A program made the position numbers and the translations under genes. The notes under the pieces are model-generated. The model was not told the DNA's origin and ran no database searches. It saw nothing but the letters and a program-made list of their open reading frames with translations. A stretch of DNA of 5,061 nucleotides. It comes from Gaiellasilicea sp035553355. GTDB lineage: Bacteria; Actinomycetota; Thermoleophilia; Gaiellales; Gaiellaceae. Below are positions 1 through 5,061 of the stretch, in pieces (position 1 is the stretch's first letter; each line of letters opens with the position of its first letter). The stretch is taken from positions 1 to 5,061 of the forward strand of contig DATMJW010000022.1 in the NCBI GenBank assembly GCA_035553355.1. The letters are read 5' to 3'.

Positions 1-54
1 CGGCACGTCCGCCTGCCTCGGCTGCCCCTCCGCGTCGAGCACGACCGCGCGCAC
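1..54 (-). CDS. 5' fragment of a probable oxidoreductase-like gene (partial, runs off left edge)
   Basis: Only 18 codons are visible, starting at a GTG at 54 and reading toward position 1. The peptide begins M-R-A-V-V-L-D-A-E-G-Q-P and continues R-Q-A-D-V-P. A strand-forming MRAVVLDA-type opening followed by a G-x-P turn is how many medium-chain zinc alcohol dehydrogenase/quinone reductase family proteins begin. All 18 codons end in G or C, as in the confirmed genes of the window, whereas the overlapping ATG frame (start at 62) is rich in Arg and Cys and looks non-coding. The same frame stays open upstream of 54, so the fragment could also be an internal part of a longer gene. I prefer the GTG because the frame upstream would otherwise run into the divergent exporter gene and because a -10-like box lies six bases before it. 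The family call rests on very few residues. Confidence 0.4.
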   Translation of the reverse strand, partial: MRAVVLDAEGQPRQADVP

Positions 55-60
55 GGCCGC

Positions 61-66
61 ATCGTA
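61..66 (-). promoter_or_regulatory. candidate -10 box for a leaderless transcript of the left-edge gene
   Basis: The minus strand reads TACGAT here, matching the actinobacterial TANNNT -10 pattern. Six bases separate it from the GTG at 54, so transcription would start at or next to the start codon, giving a leaderless mRNA. No Shine-Dalgarno-like sequence precedes the GTG, which fits. I see no convincing -35 element at 17-18 bases. The 55-100 gap must also serve the divergent exporter gene. TAGCCT at 86-91 (plus) is a weaker -10 candidate for that gene. Confidence 0.3.
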
Positions 67-100
67 CGGACGGTGCGGCAGCGGGTAGCCTCGCCGGCCG

Positions 101-1342
101 ATGCGCCGTCGGCTCCCGCCCGTCCTCCGCGAGCGCGACTACGCCCGTCTGCTCGGGTCCTCGCTCGCCTACGGCTTCGGCCGCGAGATGGTGTTCGTCG
201 CCGTCGGCTGGCAGGTCTACGACATCGACCGCGACCCGCTCCACCTCGGGCTCGTCGGCCTCGCGGAGTTCCTGCCGCTCCTCCTCTTCGCGCTCCCCGC
301 GGGCGCGCTCGCCGACCGGCTCTCGCGGAAGCTCGTCTACATCGCGTCGCTGCTCGCCGACGCGGCGATCACCGCTCTCCTCCTCGTCGTCAGCCTCTCG
401 GGAGCGCAGAGCCTCTGGCCGTTCCTCGCGCTCTCGTTCGCAAGCGGCTGCTCGGCGGCGCTCGGCAACCCGGCGATCCGTTCGCTCTGGCCGACGCTGA
501 TCCCGCTCCCGCTCCTCACGAGCGGGCTCGCCCTCCGCTCGACGGTCTTCCAGGGGACGGTGATCGTCGGCCCGGCGATCGGCGGGCTCCTCTTCGCGCT
601 CGGCCCGGAGCTCGTCTACGGGACGGGCGCGGTGCTGATGCTCCTCGCGGCGGCGCTCGCGACGGCTGTTCGCCCGCGCGCCGTCGAGGCGGCGCCGCCC
701 GAGCTCGTCGGCACCCGGCTCGGCGGCCTCCTCGCCGGGCTTCGCTTCGTGCGCCGGACTCCTGTCCTGCTCGGCGCGATCAGCCTCGACCTCGTCGCCG
801 TCCTCTTCGGCGGCGCCGTCGCGCTCCTGCCGCTCTTCGCGCGCGACGTCCTCGAGGTGGGGCCGGTCGGCCTCGGCGTCCTGCGGAGCGGGCCCGCCGT
901 CGGCGCGCTCGTCGCCGGCGTCCTCCTGACGCAGCGGCCGATCCGCGGGCGGGCGGGCAGGATGCTGCTCGTCGTCGTCGGCGTCTTCGGCGCCGCGATG
1001 CTGACGTTCGGCCTCTCGCGATCGTTCGCCCTCTCGTTCGTGGCGCTCGCCGTCGGCGGCTTCGCCGACATGGTCAGCATGAACATCCGCGCCACGATCG
1101 TCGCGCTCGCGACTCCCGACGCGCTGCGGGGGCGCGTGAACGCCGTCGAGATGGTCTTCATCAGCGCCTCGAACGAGCTCGGCGCCTTCGAGTCGGGTGC
1201 CGCCGCCGCTCTCGTCGGCGCCGTGCCCGCCGTCGTCGCCGGAGGCGCGATCACGATCGCCTCCGCGCTCCTGTGGCCGCGGCTCTTCCCGCAGATGGCG
1301 CGGATCGACCGGCTCGAGTCGCTCCGACCGGCGCCGGCCTAG
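101..1342 (+). CDS. MFS transporter, EntS/MFS_3-like putative exporter
   Basis: A 413-residue integral membrane protein, the usual length for a 12-helix major facilitator. Hydrophobic segments fall roughly at residues 14-38, 46-70, 78-100, 105-125, 145-168, 172-190, 222-247, 254-277, 287-305, 309-330, 350-374 and 375-392. A polar stretch at about 191-220 forms the central cytoplasmic loop. MFS motif A appears as GALADRLSRK at 68-77 between helices 2 and 3. The early GWQVYD segment (36-41) and the late P-D-A-L-R-G-R-V-N-A-V block (339-349) are hallmarks of the MFS_3 family, which includes the enterobactin exporter EntS. Substrate cannot be read from the sequence; efflux of a siderophore or drug-like compound is the family expectation. 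The ATG at 101 is chosen because the protein aligns with family N-termini (LRERDYARLLGSS); no clear ribosome-binding site precedes it. It is divergent from the left-edge gene and converges on the histidine kinase gene with a 4-base overlap. Confidence 0.9.
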   Translation: MRRRLPPVLRERDYARLLGSSLAYGFGREMVFVAVGWQVYDIDRDPLHLGLVGLAEFLPLLLFALPAGALADRLSRKLVYIASLLADAAITALLLVVSLSGAQSLWPFLALSFASGCSAALGNPAIRSLWPTLIPLPLLTSGLALRSTVFQGTVIVGPAIGGLLFALGPELVYGTGAVLMLLAAALATAVRPRAVEAAPPELVGTRLGGLLAGLRFVRRTPVLLGAISLDLVAVLFGGAVALLPLFARDVLEVGPVGLGVLRSGPAVGALVAGVLLTQRPIRGRAGRMLLVVVGVFGAAMLTFGLSRSFALSFVALAVGGFADMVSMNIRATIVALATPDALRGRVNAVEMVFISASNELGAFESGAAAALVGAVPAVVAGGAITIASALLWPRLFPQMARIDRLESLRPAPA

Positions 1343-2859
1343 CCGACCGGCAGCGTGAACGCGAAGGTCGTCCCCTCGCCTTCGACGCTCGTGAAGCAGA
1401 GCGTGCCGCCGTGCGCCTCGACGATCGCCTTCGTGATGCTGAGCCCGAGCCCCGTCCCCTGGATCGCGCGCTGCGTCGCCGTCGAGGTGCGGAAGAAGCG
1501 CGTGCAGAGCGCCTCCTGCTCGCTCGCGGGGATCCCGATCCCCGTGTCCGAGACCTCGACGCGCACTTCGCCGTCGGCCTCGGCCGCGCGCACCGCGACG
1601 GTGCCGCCCGCCGGGGTGAACTTGATCGCGTTCGAGACGAGGTTGTCCACGACCTGCGCGAGGCGGGCGCGATCGCCGTTCAGCTGCGGCAGCTCCGGGA
1701 GGTCGAGCTCGAGCGTCACGCCCGCGGCCTCGGCAGCCGGCCGCGCCGCGGCCATCGCGTCCGTGAGGACGACGCCGAGCGCGAGCGGCTCGCTGAGGAT
1801 CGAGAACCGTCCCGCGTCCATCTGCGCGCAGAAGAGGAGGTCGCCGACGAGTCGCTGCAGCCGCTCGGCGTTCCGTTTCACGACCTCGAGGTAGGCGAGG
1901 GTGTCGTCGCGGCTCTCGAGGCCGTCCTCGACGATCAGGTCGACGTAGCCGACGACCGACGTGAGAGGCGTGCGCAGCTCGTGCGAGACGAGCGAGATCA
2001 GGTCATCCTTGAGCCGCTCCACCTCGCGCAGGCGCTCGTTCTCGTACTCGAGCATCTCGTCGCGCTCCTTCCGCGCCGAGATGTCGTGGACGTAGCCCTG
2101 TGCGTACTCGACCCGGCCGCGGTCGTCGCGCACGTTGACGGCGACGTCGTGGAGCCACACGAGCGACCCGTCGGGGCGGACGATGCGGTACTCCTGGTCG
2201 ATCCGGTCGGTCTCGCCGCGCTTCAGGCGTCCGAGCTCGGCGAGCACGCGTTCGCGGTCGTCGGGATGGAGGATGGTGGGGAAGAGGTCGGGGTTCTCGA
2301 GCCACTCCGCGACGGCGTAGCCCGTGAGCGCCTCGATCTGGGGGCTGACGAATGCGGCGCCGGTCAGACGGTCGGGGCGGTCGGCGTAGGTCGCGAGCGG
2401 GAGCTGCTCGACGAGCGTGCGGTGACGCTGCTCCGCCTGCTGGAGCCGGAGCTCCGTGCGGGCGTGCTCGGCCGCACGCGAGACCTCGGCGGCGACGGCA
2501 TCGGCGACCTCGGCGAGGTCGACGGCGCCGCCCTCGGCCGGAGGCGCGAACTCGAGTGCGACGGCGACGACTCCGCCGAGGCGGATCGGGATCACGACGC
2601 CGCCTTCGGCGGGTGGCGGCAGCTCCTCGTCCTCGACGATCAGCAGGCCGTGGAGTCGCCACCCCGTCTGCTCGGTGACGACGTCGCCGACGAGGTCGGC
2701 GAGGCCCTCGAGCGTGCGCTCGTGGGGCGCCGCGCGCGCGATCGCGCCGACGACCGCGAGCTCCGCCCGCGCGCTCGCGAGCTGCGCCTCGACCTCGGCC
2801 CGTGCGGCGCGCTCGGCTTCGAGCGCGTGGAGCAGCCCGTCGGGGGCGACGGCCGTCAT
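1339..2859 (-). CDS. soluble sensor histidine kinase (coiled coil, GAF-like, PAS, HisKA, HATPase_c)
   Basis: A 506-residue hybrid-free histidine kinase without any transmembrane segment, so presumably cytoplasmic. Order: a short N-terminal coiled coil (about 9-35); a weak GAF-like region (about 36-130); a PAS/PAC sensor (about 143-262, with the typical HPDDRERV and DGSLVWLHD blocks); a linker helix; HisKA with the phospho-accepting His293 in VSHELRTPL; then the ATP-binding domain. That domain has the N-box DNLVSNAIKF (405-414), G1 box DTGIGIP (438-444), F-box region (454-456) and G2 box GTGLGLS (468-474). All catalytic motifs are intact. It would autophosphorylate and pass phosphate to a receiver; the operon's response regulator is the obvious candidate. 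The frame is open far upstream, but the ATG at 2859 is chosen because it overlaps the ATPase stop as TGATG, a classic coupling arrangement, and because the upstream translation is Arg-rich shadow sequence. It is the last gene of the operon; its stop overlaps the exporter stop. The ligand is unknown. Confidence 0.92.
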   Translation of the reverse strand: MTAVAPDGLLHALEAERAARAEVEAQLASARAELAVVGAIARAAPHERTLEGLADLVGDVVTEQTGWRLHGLLIVEDEELPPPAEGGVVIPIRLGGVVAVALEFAPPAEGGAVDLAEVADAVAAEVSRAAEHARTELRLQQAEQRHRTLVEQLPLATYADRPDRLTGAAFVSPQIEALTGYAVAEWLENPDLFPTILHPDDRERVLAELGRLKRGETDRIDQEYRIVRPDGSLVWLHDVAVNVRDDRGRVEYAQGYVHDISARKERDEMLEYENERLREVERLKDDLISLVSHELRTPLTSVVGYVDLIVEDGLESRDDTLAYLEVVKRNAERLQRLVGDLLFCAQMDAGRFSILSEPLALGVVLTDAMAAARPAAEAAGVTLELDLPELPQLNGDRARLAQVVDNLVSNAIKFTPAGGTVAVRAAEADGEVRVEVSDTGIGIPASEQEALCTRFFRTSTATQRAIQGTGLGLSITKAIVEAHGGTLCFTSVEGEGTTFAFTLPVG

Positions 2860-4337
2860 CAGTGCAGCACCCGCCGCAGCTCGTCGAGGGAGGTGACTCC
2901 CGCGGCGGCCTTCTCCACCCCGTCCTGCCACAGGGTCGGCATGCCGGCGTCGCGCGCCACGCGCTCGAGCTCGGCATGCGACGGCTCGGTCACCGCGAGC
3001 CGCGCCACGTTCCCCTCGACGGTGAGGAGCTGGAAGATGCCGACGCGGCCGGAGTAGCCGCGGCGGCACCGCTCGCAGCCGCGCGCGCGGTAGAAGGTCG
3101 GCTCCGCCGTCAGGTGCGACAGCGTCGCCTCGCCGAGCTCGCCCGCGGCCGGCGCGTACGGCTCTCGGCAGCTCGTGCAGAGCCTGCGGACGAGTCGCTG
3201 CGCGAGAACGGCCGAGATCGCCGACGCGGTGAGGTACGGCTCGATCCCGAGGTCGTTGAGCCGCGTCAGCGCGTTCGGCGCGTCGTTCGCGTGCAGCGTC
3301 GAGAGGACGAAGTGCCCCGTCAGCGCGGCCTCGATGCAGATCCGCGCGGTCTCGACGTCGCGGATCTCGCCGACCATCAGGACGTCCGGGTCGCCGCGCA
3401 CGATCGACCGGAGCGCCGTCGCGAACGTGAGCCCGGCCTTCGGGTTCACCTGCACCTGATAGGCGCCGGGGAGCCGGTACTCGACGGGATCCTCGACGGT
3501 CACGATGTTCACGTCGGGCCGGGCGAGGTCGCCGAGCGCTGCGTAGAGGGTCGTCGACTTGCCGCTCCCGGTCGGGCCCGCGACGAGCAGCGAACCTGCG
3601 GTGCGGTTGAGGACGCGCTCGAGCGCCATCTGCGTGCTGAACGAGAGTCCGATCCCGGTCAGCGTCGGCGGCGTCCGCTTCCGTTCGAGCAGGCGGAGGA
3701 TCGCGCCCTCGCCTTCGATCGTCGGCAGCGTCGCCACGCGGACGTCGACCGCCGCGCCGTTCGCGTCGAGGTCGAAGCGGCCGTCCTGCGGGCGGCGGTG
3801 CTCGGCGATGTCGAGCTGCGCGAGCACCTTGATCCGAGCGATCGCGGCCGGTGCCTCGGCGCGCGGGATGCGGCGGGCATCGCGGAGGACGCCGTCGACC
3901 CTGAGCCGGACGAGCAGGTCGCCGTCGAAGGGGACGAGGTGGATGTCGCTCGCGCCCTCGGCCGCGGCGTCGTGGACGAGGTCGTCGACGAGCGCGCCGG
4001 CTCCTCGCCCGGACGCCGCTGCGGCCGGCGGATCGCTGAAGAGTGCGTCGAGCTGCGCCTCGATCTCGGCCCGCGCGGCCACTGCGAGGTCGAGCGCGAG
4101 CGGTGTCGCGAGGCGGAGGTCGTCCATCGCCTGCACGTCGCGCGGGTCGGCGACCGCGACCTTGAGGCGTCCGTCCTCGACGCGGTACGGGACGGCGACG
4201 ATGCGGCGGAGGAGGGACGGGGCGATCAGCCCCGCCGCGGCCGAGGAGACCGTCTCCACCCCGAGCTCCACGAACGGGAGCCCGAACTCGGCTGCGAGGG
4301 CCCGCGCGTTCCGCGCCGGCCGTACGAGCTCACGCAC
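2859..4337 (-). CDS. PilB/GspE-family type IV pilus or type II secretion assembly ATPase
   Basis: A 492-residue P-loop ATPase of the GspE/PilB superfamily, a cytoplasmic hexamer driving pilin or pseudopilin assembly at the inner membrane. Seen: the second half of an MshEN/T2SSE_N domain (about 11-100, with FGLPFVEL and VAVADPRD); the linker motif GASDIHLVP (128-136); Walker A GPTGSGKST (254-262); the Asp box around VEDPVEY (281-287); Walker B DVLMVGEIRD (318-327) with Glu324; the His box TGHFVLSTLHAND (340-352); and a zinc-binding tetracysteine, C387/C390 and C421/C424. The tetracysteine and C-terminal domain favour PilB/GspE over the retraction ATPase PilT or TadA. The protein is somewhat short because the first 50 or more residues of the usual N-terminus are missing. 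Start chosen: GTG at 4337, overlapping the response-regulator stop by 8 bases. Extending to the ATG at 4430 adds only Arg/Ser/Cys-rich shadow sequence. No pilin, platform protein or PilT is visible here, so pilus and secretion roles cannot be separated. Confidence 0.93.
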   Translation of the reverse strand: MRELVRPARNARALAAEFGLPFVELGVETVSSAAAGLIAPSLLRRIVAVPYRVEDGRLKVAVADPRDVQAMDDLRLATPLALDLAVAARAEIEAQLDALFSDPPAAAASGRGAGALVDDLVHDAAAEGASDIHLVPFDGDLLVRLRVDGVLRDARRIPRAEAPAAIARIKVLAQLDIAEHRRPQDGRFDLDANGAAVDVRVATLPTIEGEGAILRLLERKRTPPTLTGIGLSFSTQMALERVLNRTAGSLLVAGPTGSGKSTTLYAALGDLARPDVNIVTVEDPVEYRLPGAYQVQVNPKAGLTFATALRSIVRGDPDVLMVGEIRDVETARICIEAALTGHFVLSTLHANDAPNALTRLNDLGIEPYLTASAISAVLAQRLVRRLCTSCREPYAPAAGELGEATLSHLTAEPTFYRARGCERCRRGYSGRVGIFQLLTVEGNVARLAVTEPSHAELERVARDAGMPTLWQDGVEKAAAGVTSLDELRRVLH

Positions 4338-4755
4338 CGGCGAGCAGCAGCTCGACGCGGGCGCGCAGGTCCTGCGGGCTGAACGGCTTCGGGATGTAGT
4401 CCGTCGCACCGGCGTCGTAGCCGGCGGCAACGTCCGCGCCGCTCACGCTCGCCGTCAGCAGGATGATCGGCAGGTCCTTCAGCTCCGGGTCGTGCCGCAG
4501 TCGATGGGTGATCTCGATTCCCGTGAGCCCGGGCATCCGGACGTCCAGGACCGCGATGTCGGGGCGATGCGTGTAGATCGCCGCGAGTGCCTCGTCGCCG
4601 GTCGACGCGCTGATCACGTCGTACCCGAAGCGGCGCAGCCGCGTCCCGACGAGGAGACGGATGTCGGGGTCGTCGTCCGCGATCACGATCAGCGGCGACT
4701 GCCGCACGTCGGCGGCGGAGGAGGCGAGAGCGACAGCAGCTTCCATCGTGGTCAC
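4330..4755 (-). CDS. single-domain response regulator (receiver only)
   Basis: A 141-residue protein consisting of one CheY-like receiver and no output domain. Numbering from the GTG start, the acidic cluster is D27-D28-D29, the phospho-acceptor Asp is D71 in VLDVRMPG, the switch Thr is T101 in ILLTAS, the aromatic switch position is Y120, and the conserved Lys is K123 in PKPF. All residues needed for phosphorylation are present. Without a DNA-binding domain it should act through protein contact or as a phosphorelay intermediate, with the downstream ATPase and kinase as natural partners. The first 20 residues form a non-conserved Ala-rich tail before the first strand. Start is GTG at 4755 or ATG at 4746 (three codons later, 138 residues); neither has a convincing ribosome-binding site. 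A further ATG at 4760 is out of frame and hits TGA after one more codon. It is the first visible gene of the minus-strand operon, and its TGA lies inside the ATPase start region. Confidence 0.92.
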   Translation of the reverse strand: MTTMEAAVALASSAADVRQSPLIVIADDDPDIRLLVGTRLRRFGYDVISASTGDEALAAIYTHRPDIAVLDVRMPGLTGIEITHRLRHDPELKDLPIILLTASVSGADVAAGYDAGATDYIPKPFSPQDLRARVELLLAGA

Positions 4756-4782
4756 GTCATCGGCCGCGCTTCGCCGCGGCTC

Positions 4783-4794
4783 GCTCCCCGGAGC
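4783..4794. repeat. short inverted repeat upstream of the response-regulator operon
   Basis: GCTCC and GGAGC face each other across two C bases; one more flanking C-G pair extends the match to six. It lies about 28 bases upstream of the operon's first start codon, where an operator could sit. A weaker GC-only hairpin (GCCGCG 4763-4768 / CGCGGC 4775-4780) is adjacent. In DNA this GC-rich such short repeats arise by chance, so no function is claimed. Confidence 0.2.
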
Positions 4795-4812
4795 GGCCCC
4801 ACGTGCGTCCCC

Positions 4813-4832
4813 GGAACGGGTGAGGGCGTTCC
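4813..4832. repeat. inverted repeat GGAACG-N8-CGTTCC between operon and tRNA gene
   Basis: Perfect six-base arms at 4813-4818 and 4827-4832 flank eight bases (GGTGAGGG). The repeat sits in the 122-base divergent gap (4756-4877) between the response-regulator operon and tRNA-Ala, about 29 bases upstream of the tRNA -10 box. It could be an operator for either side. The arm GGAAC also resembles the -35 of ECF sigma factor promoters, but neither strand shows a convincing paired -10 element. Otherwise this gap holds no coding sequence that I can support, and I could not identify a clear operon promoter in it. Confidence 0.25.
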
Positions 4833-4860
4833 CCCGTCCGTGGGCCGGTGCGCGTCGCGC

Positions 4861-4866
4861 TACACT
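4861..4866 (+). promoter_or_regulatory. -10 box of the tRNA-Ala promoter
   Basis: TACACT matches the TANNNT -10 consensus and is among the few AT-containing hexamers in the gap. Transcription would begin about seven bases later, near 4873, leaving a short 5' leader of about five bases before the mature tRNA at 4878. No good TTGACA-like -35 is seen at 16-18 bases upstream (around 4838-4843), so the assignment rests on the -10 and its position. Confidence 0.5.
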
Positions 4867-4877
4867 TCGGCGTCCGC

Positions 4878-4950
4878 GGGGCTATAGCTCAGCTGGGAGA
4901 GCGCCTGGATCGCACCCAGGAGGTCGGCGGTTCGAGTCCGCCTAGCTCCA
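4878..4950 (+). tRNA. tRNA-Ala (anticodon CGC)
   Basis: A complete 73-base cloverleaf. Acceptor arms 4878-4884 and 4943-4949 pair fully and include the G3-U70 wobble (4880 with 4947), the main identity element for alanyl-tRNA synthetase. The D stem is GCTC/GAGC (4887-4890 / 4899-4902), the anticodon stem CCTGG/CCAGG (4904-4908 / 4916-4920), and the loop ATCGCAC has anticodon CGC at 4911-4913, reading GCG. The T arm is GGCGG-TTCGAGT-CCGCC (4926-4942), and the discriminator base is A at 4950. The 3' CCA is not encoded: CCT follows, so the end must be added enzymatically. A CGC-anticodon alanine tRNA fits a genome rich in GCG codons. The gene is divergent from the response-regulator operon and is followed five bases later by a hairpin terminator. 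Confidence 0.97.
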
Positions 4951-5061
4951 CCTCGGGAACCCCTGCTCGCGCGGGGGTTCCGGCTTCCGGGGGCCGGTGC
5001 CGACCTCCAGCTCCTCGAGCGCTGCTGCGATCGCGGCGAGCACGTCCTCGCCCAGCTCGAC
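4942..5061 (-). CDS. 3' end of an unidentified gene (partial, runs off right edge)
   Basis: One minus-strand frame is open from the window edge to a TAG at 4944-4942, giving the last 39 residues. It starts with an acidic/Ala-rich amphipathic stretch (V-E-L-G-E-D-V-L-A-A-I, then A-A-A-L-E-E-L-E) and ends in a Pro/Arg-rich tail. Third positions are nearly all G or C, as in confirmed genes here; the other two minus frames are Arg/Ser-rich and less protein-like. The tail is translated from the tRNA terminator hairpin and the stop lies nine bases inside the tRNA 3' end on the opposite strand, which is unusual. The reading frame may therefore be real only in its upstream part, or the gene may end this way. 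I do not recognise the family. Confidence 0.4.
   Translation of the reverse strand, partial: VELGEDVLAAIAAALEELEVGTGPRKPEPPREQGFPRWS
4956..4981 (+). terminator. hairpin terminator downstream of tRNA-Ala
   Basis: An 11-base-pair stem, 4956-4966 with 4971-4981 (GGAACCCC paired with GGGGTTCC, then a T-G wobble and two G-C pairs), closes a four-base TCGC loop. It begins five bases after the tRNA discriminator base. No run of T follows on either strand. Such U-tract-less stems are common in actinobacterial termination. Because the stem is symmetric it could also act on transcripts arriving from the right-edge minus-strand gene. Confidence 0.75.

Noticed and set aside
73..3057. A very long plus-strand open frame of 994 codons spanning the exporter and the antisense of the kinase.
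   Set aside because: It is extremely Arg/Ala-rich with no domain signal and overlaps two clearly real genes in other frames. Long stop-free shadows are expected at this GC content.
2860..3069. An upstream start for the histidine kinase adding 70 residues.
   Set aside because: The extra translation is an Arg-rich shadow of the ATPase C-terminal region, while the ATG in TGATG gives a normal coupled start.
4330..4337. Possible programmed frameshift joining response regulator and ATPase into one fusion protein.
   Set aside because: No slippery heptamer or stimulatory structure is seen, and the 8-base overlap has its own GTG start, so simple translational coupling explains it.
2802..4382. Plus-strand open frame of 526 codons antisense to the ATPase gene.
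   Set aside because: Arg/Glu/Asp-rich low-complexity translation with no recognisable fold. The opposite strand encodes an intact ATPase with all motifs.
4338..4430. An upstream ATG start (4430) for the ATPase that would lengthen its N-terminus by 31 residues.
   Set aside because: The added residues are Arg/Ser/Cys-rich, do not resemble the MshEN start, and lie over the conserved C-terminal part of the receiver domain.
3559..4887. Plus-strand open frame antisense to the ATPase and response regulator, running into the tRNA.
   Set aside because: Ser/Arg/Ala-rich shadow translation; it would extend through the tRNA promoter into the tRNA gene.

Overview
The window is a very GC-rich stretch with almost exclusively G or C at third codon positions. 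It reads like a chromosome fragment of a high-GC bacterium. My best guess is an actinobacterium, possibly of the Thermoleophilia type, because of TANNNT-type -10 boxes, a start codon that may be leaderless, a tRNA without an encoded CCA and a U-tract-less terminator. This is inference from style, not from a taxonomic marker. All recognisable genes look chromosomal. I see no mobile element, CRISPR array, integrase or phage gene.

Layout from left to right. Positions 1-54 (minus strand) hold what looks like the first 18 codons of an oxidoreductase-like gene, with a -10-like box just upstream. A 46-base gap separates it from a divergent major facilitator superfamily exporter (101-1342, plus). The exporter converges on a three-gene minus-strand operon, and the two stop codons overlap. 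Read in its own direction, the operon runs: single-domain response regulator (4755 or 4746 to 4330), PilB/GspE-type assembly ATPase (4337-2859), soluble GAF-like/PAS histidine kinase (2859-1339). The genes overlap by 8 bases and by 1 base (TGATG), so they are very probably translationally coupled. A 122-base gap containing two short inverted repeats separates the operon from a divergent tRNA-Ala(CGC) gene (4878-4950). The tRNA has a TACACT -10 box and is followed by a strong hairpin terminator (4956-4981). The right edge holds the likely 3' end of another minus-strand gene, whose stop falls within the tRNA 3' end.

How the genes may work together: a PilB-like hexameric ATPase powers extension of a type IV pilus or a related type II secretion/pseudopilus machine. 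Here it is encoded between a receiver-only response regulator and a cytoplasmic sensor kinase. The ATPase lacks the first half of the usual N-terminal MshEN (T2SSE_N) region, where c-di-GMP is bound in MshE-like proteins. This suggests, as a hypothesis only, that the two-component pair replaces nucleotide control of the motor. The MFS exporter is an unrelated neighbour as far as the sequence shows.
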